Part shown: positions 25,165 to 33,591 of the stretch, one piece after another | Layout: each line of letters begins with the position of its first letter | How positions within the stretch are numbered: position 1 is the stretch's first letter | NCBI RefSeq assembly: GCF_033097365.1 | Contig: NZ_AP028461.1 | Span: 6,014,001-6,078,000, forward strand | Reading direction: 5' to 3' | Source: Actinoplanes sichuanensis | GTDB taxonomy: Bacteria; Actinomycetota; Actinomycetes; Mycobacteriales; Micromonosporaceae | Length of the DNA stretch: 64,000 nt | The notes under the pieces: generated by a model | What the model was told of the DNA's origin: nothing | Databases searched by the model: none | What the model saw: only the letters and a program-made list of their open reading frames with translations | Translations under genes and position numbers: made by a program

Positions 25165-25980
25165 GTGCGGTCAGACCTCGACGTCTACGACGATCTGCTT
25201 CGCTTGCAAGCCGACGCCTCTTTCGACCTCGAGCAGTCCGCGATAGGAAGTGACGCCTGGCTCGCCGCCGAGTCCGTTCTCGATCTCGGTTGCGGAAACT
25301 CCGCCTATACGCGATTGCTCGCCGAGCGCTACAAAGAAAAGAATTTCGTCGGATTGGAGCCGGATCCGGGCCTGTTCGGGCGCGCGGCCGGCGGCGGCGC
25401 CGCCAATCTGCGGGTGCTGCAGGGCACCCTGGACGACCTGCCCACCGGTTTCCGGACCGACGTCCTGCTGCTTCGATTGATGCTCATGTACGTACGCGAC
25501 ATTCCGGCGATCGCTCGATGGGCTTCGGAGAATTCCTCGATGACGGTGGTCGTCAATCCGGACGACGAACTGTTCGAGATCAGCCCCCCGCTGGCCCGGT
25601 TCACCGACGTCCTGGCGTTGAATCCGGGTCGCATCGCCTCACTCGGTGGTCAACGGGACTCCGAGGCCCTGACGATCGAGAGCTGGGAACGGACCGGCCA
25701 CGAACTCGTCGGATCTCATTCCGTAGTAGTCTCGTCGCGCCCGGAATGGCCGATCGAGAAAATGCACCACCTCATGCTTCTGAATGCGGAGATGATCTAC
25801 GGGACGCCGCTGCCCGAGCCCCTGTACCGAGAAGTGTACGAATGGGCGCTGGACCCGACCGCTCACATTCAGTACGGATTCCGGATTCACCGATTCATCA
25901 ACCGTCGCACGGCTTCAAGGATTCCCGGCCAACGGGATCAGGCCCAGATCAAGAATGGCATGGACGCCCGAAATGGATAA
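25165..25980 (+). CDS. Class I SAM-dependent methyltransferase
   Basis: 271 residues from GTG 25165, which has GGAG six bases upstream; the frame is open back to 25069, but that extension is not conserved-looking. Motif I is VLDLGCGNSAYTRLL, followed by FVGLEPDP (motif II acidic) and LLLRLMLMYVRDIPAIARWA. The methyl acceptor is unknown. The gene ends inside the start of the hydrolase, so they are co-translated. Second enzyme of the caspase operon. Confidence 0.78.
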   Translation: MRSDLDVYDDLLRLQADASFDLEQSAIGSDAWLAAESVLDLGCGNSAYTRLLAERYKEKNFVGLEPDPGLFGRAAGGGAANLRVLQGTLDDLPTGFRTDVLLLRLMLMYVRDIPAIARWASENSSMTVVVNPDDELFEISPPLARFTDVLALNPGRIASLGGQRDSEALTIESWERTGHELVGSHSVVVSSRPEWPIEKMHHLMLLNAEMIYGTPLPEPLYREVYEWALDPTAHIQYGFRIHRFINRRTASRIPGQRDQAQIKNGMDARNG

Positions 25981-26782
25981 CGCAACCGCTCCACAGTCGC
26001 CGCAGCGACCCATCATGGTGTTCGTCCATGGCGGGCCGGGAATGGACTCCTCCTACATGAGGGGTCCGCTGGACTGGCTGGGCGACCATTTCGAGCTCTT
26101 CTTCTACGACCAGAAGCCCCGCGTCGGCGACGATCCGGCGAGCGTCAAATCGGCGGCCGAGTCGGTCGACGAACTGGTCGCCATCGTGGCGGGTCTTCCC
26201 TCCGGCCCGGACCGCCCGATCCATCTGGTGGCGCATTCGTGGGGCACGTACCTCGCGATCCAGGCCGTGAAGAGGTTGCGGCAGCAGGTCGCCACGCTGA
26301 CACTGATCAGCTCTCTGCCGCTCACCTGGGATCAGCTGAACGAGTCCGTGGGGCGTTTCGTCGCCCGGGTCGAGCCGGCTGTCGCGGACGAGGTCGGCGC
26401 CCTCGAACAGGTCGGCACCGAGGACGCCGGGCGGACGATCATGGGGCTCATCGGGCAGTTCTATCTGTCCCCGGCGGTCCGCGACCGCCTGACGCTGAAG
26501 ATCGACCGATACAACCCGTTCATCGACATGCAGCTGACCAGGTCGATCGAGGGGTACGACGAGCGTGGTGATCTGGCCTTCGCGGACGACGTGCCGGTCA
26601 GCCTGATCTACGGCACCGACGACTACATGCAGCCGTCCGGGACACAGGAGCTGGTCAAGGACGGCAACCAGATCCTGATCCCGGACGCCGGACACTTCCC
26701 GTTCACCGAGCAACCGGAGGCGTTCGCGGCCGCGATGAGGCGCCTGTTGCCGATCGCCGATGGAAGCCCGAATGCAGACTGA
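25955..26782 (+). CDS. Alpha/beta hydrolase, proline iminopeptidase-like
   Basis: 275 residues (ATG 25955; ATG 25973 is also possible). Oxyanion motif FVHGGPGMDSSYM, nucleophile Ser95 in VAHSWGTYLA, acid in YGTDDYMQ and His in PDAGHFPFTEQPE. HGGPG is typical of proline iminopeptidases and related esterases. It overlaps the methyltransferase by 26 bases and the caspase gene by 11 bases. It could trim or release a modified peptide; substrate not known. Confidence 0.8.
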   Translation: MAWTPEMDNATAPQSPQRPIMVFVHGGPGMDSSYMRGPLDWLGDHFELFFYDQKPRVGDDPASVKSAAESVDELVAIVAGLPSGPDRPIHLVAHSWGTYLAIQAVKRLRQQVATLTLISSLPLTWDQLNESVGRFVARVEPAVADEVGALEQVGTEDAGRTIMGLIGQFYLSPAVRDRLTLKIDRYNPFIDMQLTRSIEGYDERGDLAFADDVPVSLIYGTDDYMQPSGTQELVKDGNQILIPDAGHFPFTEQPEAFAAAMRRLLPIADGSPNAD

Positions 26783-29531
26783 GCCGACGACTCTCGTCCT
26801 GGCTGTCGGTGCCTCCCGGTACACCGACAGCCAGTTCCGGGATCTGCCCGGCGCCGAGGTCGACGCGAACAGCCTGCGCGACCTCATGCTCCAGGTGGGG
26901 GTGCCGAGTTCCAACCTGCTCGTCCTCATCGGCATGGACGCGACTCGCCAGAACTTCCTGAAGGCGCTCAGGATCTGGCCGCTCACCGCCACCCGGGGAC
27001 CCCTGAATCTCTTCGTGCACTTCAGCGGTCATGGCCTGCTCGTGCCCGAGCGTGGGGTCGGCGACGTCTCCGTCCTGGTGACCGCGGACTGTGACGCCCG
27101 GGACCCGATCGGGACCGGCCTGTCACTCGACGACCTGGCGTCCGCTGTCTCCCGGGTCACGCCGGAATCATCCTTCGTGTTCCTTGACGCATGCATGGTC
27201 GGTAGCGCCGGTCAGGCGATGCGTGCCGCCGAACTCCAGCAGATGGCCGCGGTCGCCAGCCGTACGTCACTCTGTGTTTTCGCAGCTCCGGGAGCAACCG
27301 CGTACGAGTCTCGGGCCGCCGGAGCCGGTGGTAGGTTCAGCGAGTTTGTTTTGTCGCTTCTGCGGCAGTCTCCGGCACTCGATTGCGCCACACTAGCGTC
27401 GAGACTCACAGGTGCGACAGCAAGTGATGAGCGGACTGCGCGGCCAAGCGCGTTGCTCCATGGTGATGCCTCGGTTCGCCCGATGTCAGGACTGGCGGGA
27501 GGGACCACCGTGATGCACGTCGATCGTGACCCCGACAACGTTCCCCGACCGCGGCGGTTGGCCGACCTGAAGCGGGCACTGGCCGCCGGGTCCGCGGTCT
27601 GGCTGTGGGGCGAGTCGGGCAGCGGTAAGTCACTGCTACTGCGGCAGCTCGACCTGCCGGACACCATCAAGGTCTCCGTGCCACCCAAGCCCGAGATGCG
27701 AACCATGGGCCGGGAGGTGATCTGGCACCGAATAGCCACGAGCATCGCCGAGAATTCGCCGGACCTCTTCCCGTCCGGCCGGGTGGCCCTCGACGGGCTT
27801 CGTGGCACCCTGCGCATTCTGGCGGAGTCCAAGAAACCGCACACGCTGGTCCTCGACCACCTGGATCGGGCCCTACCAGATGACCGGGCCCTCCTGACGG
27901 CGCTGGTGGTCTCCTCGGGCATTCCCGCCGTGATGGTCGCCCGGCATCCTCCGGAGAATCCGGTTTCGGTCAAGATCCTCCACCTCGGTCCCCTCGAGGA
28001 AGAGGAGGTCGGAGAGTTCGTCAGCCGTTTCGGCACCGCGAATCTGTCGAACGTGCAACGCCAGCTGTTACGACATGAATCGGAAGGCAACCCGCTCAAG
28101 TTGCGGGCGCTCCTCACCACCGAGAACGCGAATTTCGAGGAACGGTTGTTCAGCCGGCTCACGCCCGACGAGATGGGCGTCCTGCGGCTGGCCACCGTGA
28201 CTCGTGGCTTCATCGATCTCGACATCTTCTGCAGCGCGGTCGCGGTGGCGCCCGCCGACGTGCGGTCGCTCATCAAAACCGGGCTGCTGCAACGCACCAT
28301 GGACTCGTACGCCTGTCACGACATCGTCATCGAGCGGATGTCGTCACCGGCGAGCCCGGCCGAGGCGATGGCGGCGACCAGGTATTGGGTCGCACAGTTC
28401 CAGGCCACCCCGAGCCTGAGTCTGCCCAGCCACGCACTGGCCGAGTCACTCGCACCCGCACTCGAGGTTCCCGAGGTGTTCGAGGTGCTGCCCGCCGCGG
28501 CCGGCCAGTTGTACCGGGCGCGCTCGTGGACCCTGCTGGAGCGGCTCCACCGCTTCGTCGTCGCGGCGGCCGGCCAGGAGGACCGAGGCCCGGGCGGCCT
28601 GTGGGTGCGTACCGCGCTCCTGCTGGCCGACCTGTTCGTACGGTCGGCGAAACTGGACGTCGCGGCGTCGTTGATCGACCATCTCAAGGCGGCCGAGACC
28701 GGGATGAGCCCGGACGAGGCGGCGATGCTGAGGCTGCTGGAGAGCGAGCAACTCTGGTGGTACGGCGACTATGCCACCTCCATCGAGATCTCGAACCAGA
28801 TGCTGGGCCAGGACGACTTGAACGACGAGTTCCGGCACAAGGCATATCTGAACCTGGGCATCGCCTACTGGTTCTGGGGCCGGTGGGATCTCGCGGACGA
28901 GCATCTCGGTACGGTCAGCGACTCGGAGACCGCCGACAGCCGGACCCGGGCCTGGGGCCAGGTGATGCTGGCGAGCAGCCTGGGACAGCGCGGACTCGAT
29001 CTGCCGCGGGTCCGCACGCTCTACCGGGCCGGAGCCGCGGTGCTCACCCAGGTGGGCGACGACGCCGGCGCGGCGGGCGCCTGGGGCAACTACGGTGAGG
29101 TCAGCTGGCGAAACGGCGATTACTCGTCGGCGGAGGCTCAGCTCGCCCGGGCACTGAGTATCGCGGCCGACGTGTGCGGCCCGTCCCAGCGCGTGGAGAT
29201 GTTGCGGTCCGTCGCCGAGATCCACTTGAGGCGGCGGGGCCCCTGGTCACCCGAGCTCGCGGAAACGCTCGACTTGATCGACTCCTTGATCGACGACAGC
29301 ATGGGGCCGACACATCAGATGCAGCTGTGGAACACCTTGGCTCGCATCGCGACCCTGCGGGGGCGCACCCAGGAGGCCCGCGTCCTGGTGGAGAATCTCC
29401 GGCAGATCACGTCCGACAACCTCGAATACGACATCTACACGAATTCGAACGAAGCCATGATCGCGATCATGGACGGCGACGCGAATACCGCCCGCCCCCT
29501 GCTGGAGCAGGGTCATTGCGTTCTCGGGTAG
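26772..29531 (+). CDS. Caspase / P-loop NTPase / TPR protein, 3' end cut by IS element
   Basis: ATG 26772 has GGAAG upstream. Residues 1-240 are a C14 caspase-like domain with catalytic His87 in HFSGHGLLV and Cys141 in FVFLDACMVGS. Residues 260-520 are a STAND/AAA-type NTPase: Walker A GESGSGKS (Lys286), Walker B TLVLDHLDRA. From about 540 the protein is helical repeats of TPR type (YLNLGIAYWFWGRWDLADEHL, GAAGAWGNYGEVSWRNGDYSSAEAQLARAL). The insertion replaces the last codons after PLLE with eight IS-derived residues. Without the IS the protein would be 962 residues, ending at 31036. Expected to be a sensor-activated protease. Confidence 0.85.
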   Translation: MQTEPTTLVLAVGASRYTDSQFRDLPGAEVDANSLRDLMLQVGVPSSNLLVLIGMDATRQNFLKALRIWPLTATRGPLNLFVHFSGHGLLVPERGVGDVSVLVTADCDARDPIGTGLSLDDLASAVSRVTPESSFVFLDACMVGSAGQAMRAAELQQMAAVASRTSLCVFAAPGATAYESRAAGAGGRFSEFVLSLLRQSPALDCATLASRLTGATASDERTARPSALLHGDASVRPMSGLAGGTTVMHVDRDPDNVPRPRRLADLKRALAAGSAVWLWGESGSGKSLLLRQLDLPDTIKVSVPPKPEMRTMGREVIWHRIATSIAENSPDLFPSGRVALDGLRGTLRILAESKKPHTLVLDHLDRALPDDRALLTALVVSSGIPAVMVARHPPENPVSVKILHLGPLEEEEVGEFVSRFGTANLSNVQRQLLRHESEGNPLKLRALLTTENANFEERLFSRLTPDEMGVLRLATVTRGFIDLDIFCSAVAVAPADVRSLIKTGLLQRTMDSYACHDIVIERMSSPASPAEAMAATRYWVAQFQATPSLSLPSHALAESLAPALEVPEVFEVLPAAAGQLYRARSWTLLERLHRFVVAAAGQEDRGPGGLWVRTALLLADLFVRSAKLDVAASLIDHLKAAETGMSPDEAAMLRLLESEQLWWYGDYATSIEISNQMLGQDDLNDEFRHKAYLNLGIAYWFWGRWDLADEHLGTVSDSETADSRTRAWGQVMLASSLGQRGLDLPRVRTLYRAGAAVLTQVGDDAGAAGAWGNYGEVSWRNGDYSSAEAQLARALSIAADVCGPSQRVEMLRSVAEIHLRRRGPWSPELAETLDLIDSLIDDSMGPTHQMQLWNTLARIATLRGRTQEARVLVENLRQITSDNLEYDIYTNSNEAMIAIMDGDANTARPLLEQGHCVLG
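29498..29507. repeat. Left copy of 10-bp target-site duplication
   Basis: CCTGCTGGAG directly precedes the IS end; the identical sequence follows the other end at 30874-30883. It encodes part of PLLE in the caspase gene. Confidence 0.9.
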
Positions 29532-30873
29532 CTGCTGGTCACAGCGATAATTAGGTCGTGTGATCGGCGGTTTGCTTGGCGGGTGGCGCGGGCGATGTTG
29601 GTGGCGCCGGTGATCCGGTGCCAGCCGATCGCGGTGTTACGCAGGGTCGCGATGACAGCCGGTCCGGTGCCGGTCCGGGCCTGGTGCAGATCTTCACGGA
29701 ACGTGACGTCGCGGACATGATGGATCTTGTTTTCGATGTGCCAGTGCCGGCGGATCCAGGTCTGCAGATCGCGGGCCGTGGCGTGGCCGGCGGGCAGCGA
29801 TACCGTCAGGTAGGCGGTCTCGCGGCTGGTCCGGCCTGCGATGATGCGGGTTCGGGTGATCCGGACGGCCTGCTGCGCGTGTGGAAAGGCGATGCCGCCG
29901 GGTGTGGCGACGGTGACGGCTTTGACGGTGCGGGTCTCACGGCGGCCGTGACCACGGTCGCGGGTTCGGTCACCGACCGGTATCTGCGCCCAGGGAAGCC
30001 GTTTGAGCTGTTTGAACAGGGTCGGCTGGTTGCCCTTCACCTGGACGAGCAGGTGTGCGTTGCGGGCGGTGACCTCGTCAGCGTGTCCGGTCTGGGTGTG
30101 CAGGGCATCGGCGATGAACAGCACCCCGGCCAGGGTGCCGAGCACGGTCTCGACGGCGTCGAGCAGCGGCACGAAAGACGTGATCTCGTTCGACTTCGTG
30201 TCCACCGTGACCTGGGCAATCACCAGCCCGGTGGAGGTATCCAGAGCAGATAACAGATGCACCTGGCGGCCGTCGCCCAGACGGGCGCCGCGCAGCGTCT
30301 TGCCGTCCAGGGCGATCACCCGGCGATACCTGCGCGACGGCGATCCCGGCCGCTGGGCGCGGGTATGCAGCCAGCCGGCGAGAACGGTGGCCAGCAGGGT
30401 CGGATCGAGACGGATCAACAATCGCCACATCGTCGTGCCGACCGGCACGGCGTCACCGAAACCGAGACTGGTCCGGGCATGTCCTTCGAGGTCATGGAGC
30501 CAGTCGGTGATCGCCGCGAACGAGGACGCACCGGCCATGACCGCGCAGACCGCGACAGCCAGGACTGCGGACAGCGGGTAACGGATTCCGCGCGGGTCAC
30601 GCGGGTCCGGAATCTTCGCCAACGCTTCCAGCAGGCCGTTGCGTTCACCGGCGGTGACCGGGACCGGTGCGGCGGTGGTGTGGGGTGTCGTGACGGTCAG
30701 TGCCGTGATGAGAGATGATGCCATCGGCGGGTGGGGTCTTCCTCGGAGTCGTGAAGCGTCGCAACTCCATGATCACCGATGCGGCCTCACCCGCTTCTTA
30801 TGCCTCTACAGAGGCCACTCACACCGCGAATCCGCAGCTCAATGCCTTACCATCAGACTACGCAATCGCCCTG
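29508..30873 (-). mobile_element. ISAs1-family insertion sequence, 1366 bp
   Basis: Terminal inverted repeats CAGGGTCATTGCGT (left) and ACGCAATCGCCCTG (right, inverted) match at 12 of 14 positions, and a perfect 10-bp target duplication CCTGCTGGAG flanks them. It carries one full-length transposase on the minus strand. Perfect duplication and an intact transposase point to a recent insertion. The target is the 3' end of the caspase gene. Confidence 0.93.
29513..30724 (-). CDS. ISAs1-family DDE transposase
   Basis: 403 residues, the usual size. N-terminal DDE_Tnp_1-associated part (LLEALAKIPDPRDPRGIRYPLSAVLAVAVCAVMAGASSFAAI), then catalytic Asp in VIALDGKTLRGA, Asp in VLFIADALHTQTGHADEV and Glu in RRHWHIENKIHHVRDVTFREDL. 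No frameshift or stop is seen, so it should be active. Its stop lies inside the left inverted repeat. Confidence 0.93.
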   Translation of the reverse strand: MASSLITALTVTTPHTTAAPVPVTAGERNGLLEALAKIPDPRDPRGIRYPLSAVLAVAVCAVMAGASSFAAITDWLHDLEGHARTSLGFGDAVPVGTTMWRLLIRLDPTLLATVLAGWLHTRAQRPGSPSRRYRRVIALDGKTLRGARLGDGRQVHLLSALDTSTGLVIAQVTVDTKSNEITSFVPLLDAVETVLGTLAGVLFIADALHTQTGHADEVTARNAHLLVQVKGNQPTLFKQLKRLPWAQIPVGDRTRDRGHGRRETRTVKAVTVATPGGIAFPHAQQAVRITRTRIIAGRTSRETAYLTVSLPAGHATARDLQTWIRRHWHIENKIHHVRDVTFREDLHQARTGTGPAVIATLRNTAIGWHRITGATNIARATRQANRRSHDLIIAVTSSYPRTQ

Positions 30874-30883
30874 CCTGCTGGAG
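30874..30883. repeat. Right copy of 10-bp target-site duplication
   Basis: CCTGCTGGAG, identical to 29498-29507. The reading frame of the caspase gene resumes exactly after it. Confidence 0.9.
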
Positions 30884-31036
30884 CGCGCCAAATCGATCGC
30901 GAGGAGCGCCGACAACGATTTCGCGCTGATTCTCGTCGCCGAGGATCTCGCCATGCTGGCCTCCCTCTGCCCGCCGGAGAGGCGGGTCATGGCCAAAGAG
31001 ATATCGGACGATTTCGCGGCTAGTATCCGCTCATGA
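30884..31036 (+). pseudogene. Detached 3' end of the caspase/NTPase/TPR gene
   Basis: Reading on from the target duplication in the original frame gives RAKSIARSADNDFALILVAE, then DLAMLASLCPPERRVMAKEI and a stop at 31034-31036. These 50 residues complete the last TPR-like helices and overlap the next gene's ATG in ATGA, just as other genes in this operon do. This confirms the pre-insertion gene structure. Confidence 0.88.
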
Positions 31037-31407
31037 CGAACGTCCGAAACCTGGCCCGGATAGAGATCGACGAAGATCACGACCCGCGCCGGATCGGCGT
31101 CGGGACCCTGGAAGACCTCCGGCTTCTGGTCACCGGTTCGCCGGCGCACCAGCTGGAGATCATCCCGGAGGACGAGGCGGCGCCCGCGGGCGACCGTCCG
31201 CGGTCCGTGGTGGCGACGTTGCTGGTGGCCGCGGCCACCAGCAACGGCATCTACGTCCTTCTGCTGTGGATCCGGTCGCTGTGCCGGGCCAACGGCACCG
31301 TCATCCGGGTGACACTGGCCGGACGAGCGATCGAGGTCTTCCCGAACTCGTCCGAGGCCGACCTCTCGACCTGGGTCCGCGAGATCCACCTCGGCTCCGA
31401 CGACTGA
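31033..31407 (+). CDS. EACC1-like small protein of the caspase operon
   Basis: 124 residues. Layout: a beta-rich start (ARIEIDEDHDPRRIGVGTLEDLRLLV), a Gly/Ala helix in the middle (SVVATLLVAAATSNGIYVLLLWI) and a final strand/helix (VIRVTLAGRAIEVFPNSSEADLSTWVREI). This order resembles the effector-associated constant component 1 (EACC1) proteins that accompany caspase and other effectors in actinobacterial conflict systems. The assignment rests on pattern and context only. Overlaps the original caspase stop in ATGA. Confidence 0.5.
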   Translation: MTNVRNLARIEIDEDHDPRRIGVGTLEDLRLLVTGSPAHQLEIIPEDEAAPAGDRPRSVVATLLVAAATSNGIYVLLLWIRSLCRANGTVIRVTLAGRAIEVFPNSSEADLSTWVREIHLGSDD

Positions 31408-31419
31408 GGAGCTCTCTCC

Positions 31420-32217
31420 TTGAACCTCCTGCGCCAAGCCGTCGACGACAAGCATCAGGCACTGGAACTCGCCGCCAATCTGGCGCAGGCGCTGATCCTG
31501 CTGGCGCTACCGGTCTACTTCGTCGGATGGTGTTTCCTCAACGTCCTGTACCAGGATTTCGGAATCGATCCGGCCCAACTGGGCCTCGACTTCCTGTGGA
31601 TCGTGGAACGCGCGATCGCCGTACTGATGCTCGCCATCGCGGTCGTCATACTCCTTTTCGGCTTTGCCTTCGCCCGGGAGAGCGGCCTCCGCTCCAGGGC
31701 CGCTGACCTCGTGCTCCTGGTCGGCGTCGCGGCGACGGCGGGCACCGTGCTGAGCCTGCTGACAATCGATCGGCTGTCACTCGCGTCGATTCTCCTCGCG
31801 GGCCTTTCCACCGTCGTGGTGATCGTCCTCGCCACGGCCTCTCCCGGCCTGATCATGCGGCGGCCGACCCTCGGCGGAGGGTTCCGACGGCTCCTGCGAC
31901 GAACCAGCCTCTCCGTGCTGATCCTGGCCGTTCTGGTCCTTCCCTGGGTGGGCGCGGCCGCGGTTTCCGACGGTGTCCGACAGGGGCATTCGCAGGACAT
32001 CGATCTCGGAATCGGACTCCCCCTGCTGACGATCGACAGGGTGAAGGTGACGTTCGTCGGAACCGTCCCGCCCCCGCCGGGTCTGCTCGGCGACTGCCTT
32101 TTCCTGCTGGGCGACACCGACGGCGGTACCACCTATCTGTTCGATCGCTCGCACGACGTTCTGCGCCAGGTACCGACAACCCAGGTCGTCGTGACGGTGC
32201 TCAACGGTTCCTGCTGA
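31420..32217 (+). CDS. Multi-pass membrane protein of the caspase operon
   Basis: 265 residues from TTG 31420 with GAGGAG upstream, 12 bases after the EACC1-like gene. Five hydrophobic helices (about residues 18-45, 60-85, 95-115, 120-140, 160-180), then an extracytoplasmic tail with two Cys (GLLGDCLFLLGDTDGGTTYLFDRS and terminal NGSC) that may pair. No family recognised. In a conflict operon it could be the membrane-acting or sensing part. Confidence 0.65.
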   Translation: MNLLRQAVDDKHQALELAANLAQALILLALPVYFVGWCFLNVLYQDFGIDPAQLGLDFLWIVERAIAVLMLAIAVVILLFGFAFARESGLRSRAADLVLLVGVAATAGTVLSLLTIDRLSLASILLAGLSTVVVIVLATASPGLIMRRPTLGGGFRRLLRRTSLSVLILAVLVLPWVGAAAVSDGVRQGHSQDIDLGIGLPLLTIDRVKVTFVGTVPPPPGLLGDCLFLLGDTDGGTTYLFDRSHDVLRQVPTTQVVVTVLNGSC

Positions 32218-32269
32218 ATGAGCCTCGTAGCGAAAATGATCGACGCCGATCCGGCGGTAGGGTGGGTGC

Positions 32270-32581
32270 GTGGCTCTCTGCTTCATACCGGGATGTGCCT
32301 GCCCACATTGGTTCATCGCACATCTCGGCAAGCAGGTCACCGTTGTGTGGAGGCCCGCCAGCCATCAGGACATCATCGTCACGGGACGTCTGCACAGCGT
32401 CGGGCGCAACGTATTCGCCGTGGGTGGGGCTACTTTCACCGCCGGTGCCGGTGCTTTGCTGGTGAATGTCGAGCCTGAGCCGTCATCCTGCGCCGACTGT
32501 CTGGACGACCGTATCGAATCGCTTCAGGCGCACCTCGATCGCCGACCGCAGTCGGATGACGACGGGCCCTTTCTCGGCTGA
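32270..32581 (+). CDS. Hypothetical Cys-containing small protein
   Basis: 103 residues from GTG 32270, 52 bases after the membrane protein. Five cysteines, in the first residues (CFIPGCAC) and in a CxxC near the end (SCADCLDDRIE), suggest a metal site. The middle (IIVTGRLHSVGRNVFAVGG) is beta-rich. Codon use is moderately typical. No family recognised; it could be the last gene of the caspase operon or independent. Confidence 0.4.
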   Translation: MALCFIPGCACPHWFIAHLGKQVTVVWRPASHQDIIVTGRLHSVGRNVFAVGGATFTAGAGALLVNVEPEPSSCADCLDDRIESLQAHLDRRPQSDDDGPFLG

Positions 32582-32727
32582 AACGGCCGTTCAAACCCCT
32601 GTTCTGGTACGCCGTGGGCAGCCCTTCGCCGAACCACACCAACCGGGCCTGTCCCCGCGACATCCGTGCGGGGCAAGGCCGAAACGCGACCGCCGGGCGG
32701 AATGCGAACTCCGGGCAGAATGGGGCC

Positions 32728-33516
32728 ATGCATTCGTTCGTGGTCACCGGAGGCGCCCGGGGTGTGGGCCGCACCATCGCGGAACGGCTCGCGATGGAGG
32801 GGACTGTCGTGATCGTCGACATCGTGGATCCGGAACAGGGCGACGCTCCCGGGCCGCATGAGGACGGCCGGCGGTGGCCGTACCATCGCATGGTCTTGAT
32901 CTCCGGAAGCGCCGCGGACCCGGAGGTGGCCCAGCGGGCCGCGATGACCGCCGAGGCCGCCGGGCCGCTCGCCGGGTGGGTCAACAACGCCGCGATCTTC
33001 GACGATGCCGACCTGATCGGCGCCGGCCCGGGCCGGATCCTGGAGTTGATCACCGCCAACCTGGCCCTGGCGGTGACCGGCTGTCACACCGCCGTGAATC
33101 ATTTCCGGCGTCACGGTCGGCCGGGCGCGATCGTCAACGTCTCCTCGCATCAGGCGCAGCGCCCGGTCCGCGGTGCCCTGCCCTACGCCACCGCCAAAGC
33201 CGCGATCGAAGGCCTGACCAGGGCGGTCGCCGTCGATCACGGGCCGGACGGGATCCGTGCCAACGCGGTGGCGCTCGGTTCGATCACGACGGCGCGCTCC
33301 GAGGCATACCGGCTGGCGCACCCCGGAGTGGACGCCCAGATGGCCGCGCTGCACCCGCTGGGCCGTCCCGGCACCGCGGCCGAGGTGGCCGGCGCGGTGG
33401 CGTTCCTACTGTCCGAAGCCGCCGGGTTCGTCAACGGCGTGATCCTGCCGGTCGACGGCGGCCGCTCCGCCAACGGGCCCGACCCGGAGGCCCGGAGCCG
33501 GATCGCCTCGGCATAG
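32728..33516 (+). CDS. Short-chain dehydrogenase/reductase
   Basis: 262 residues from ATG 32728. Classical SDR: cofactor motif VTGGARGVGRTIAE, structural WVNNAAIFDD, catalytic Ser in AIVNVSSHQ, and YATAKAA with Tyr and Lys. The late PVDGGRSANG motif is typical of 3-oxoacyl-ACP reductase-like members. VDIVD after strand 2 favours NAD(H). Substrate unknown; the next gene is an NMO-type enzyme 75 bases away with its own ribosome site. Confidence 0.85.
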   Translation: MHSFVVTGGARGVGRTIAERLAMEGTVVIVDIVDPEQGDAPGPHEDGRRWPYHRMVLISGSAADPEVAQRAAMTAEAAGPLAGWVNNAAIFDDADLIGAGPGRILELITANLALAVTGCHTAVNHFRRHGRPGAIVNVSSHQAQRPVRGALPYATAKAAIEGLTRAVAVDHGPDGIRANAVALGSITTARSEAYRLAHPGVDAQMAALHPLGRPGTAAEVAGAVAFLLSEAAGFVNGVILPVDGGRSANGPDPEARSRIASA

Positions 33517-33591
33517 GTCATCTGGAGCGGGGCGGCCTCTGCCCGGTCGTCTAGCGTGCAGAGGCGAACGCTTCCCCTGAGGAGGGCCTCC

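Noticed and set aside
30779..30883. Start of an 85-residue ORF (30779-31036) as an independent gene
   Set aside because: Its first 33 residues come from the IS right end, and only the part after 30883 is the old caspase C-terminus.
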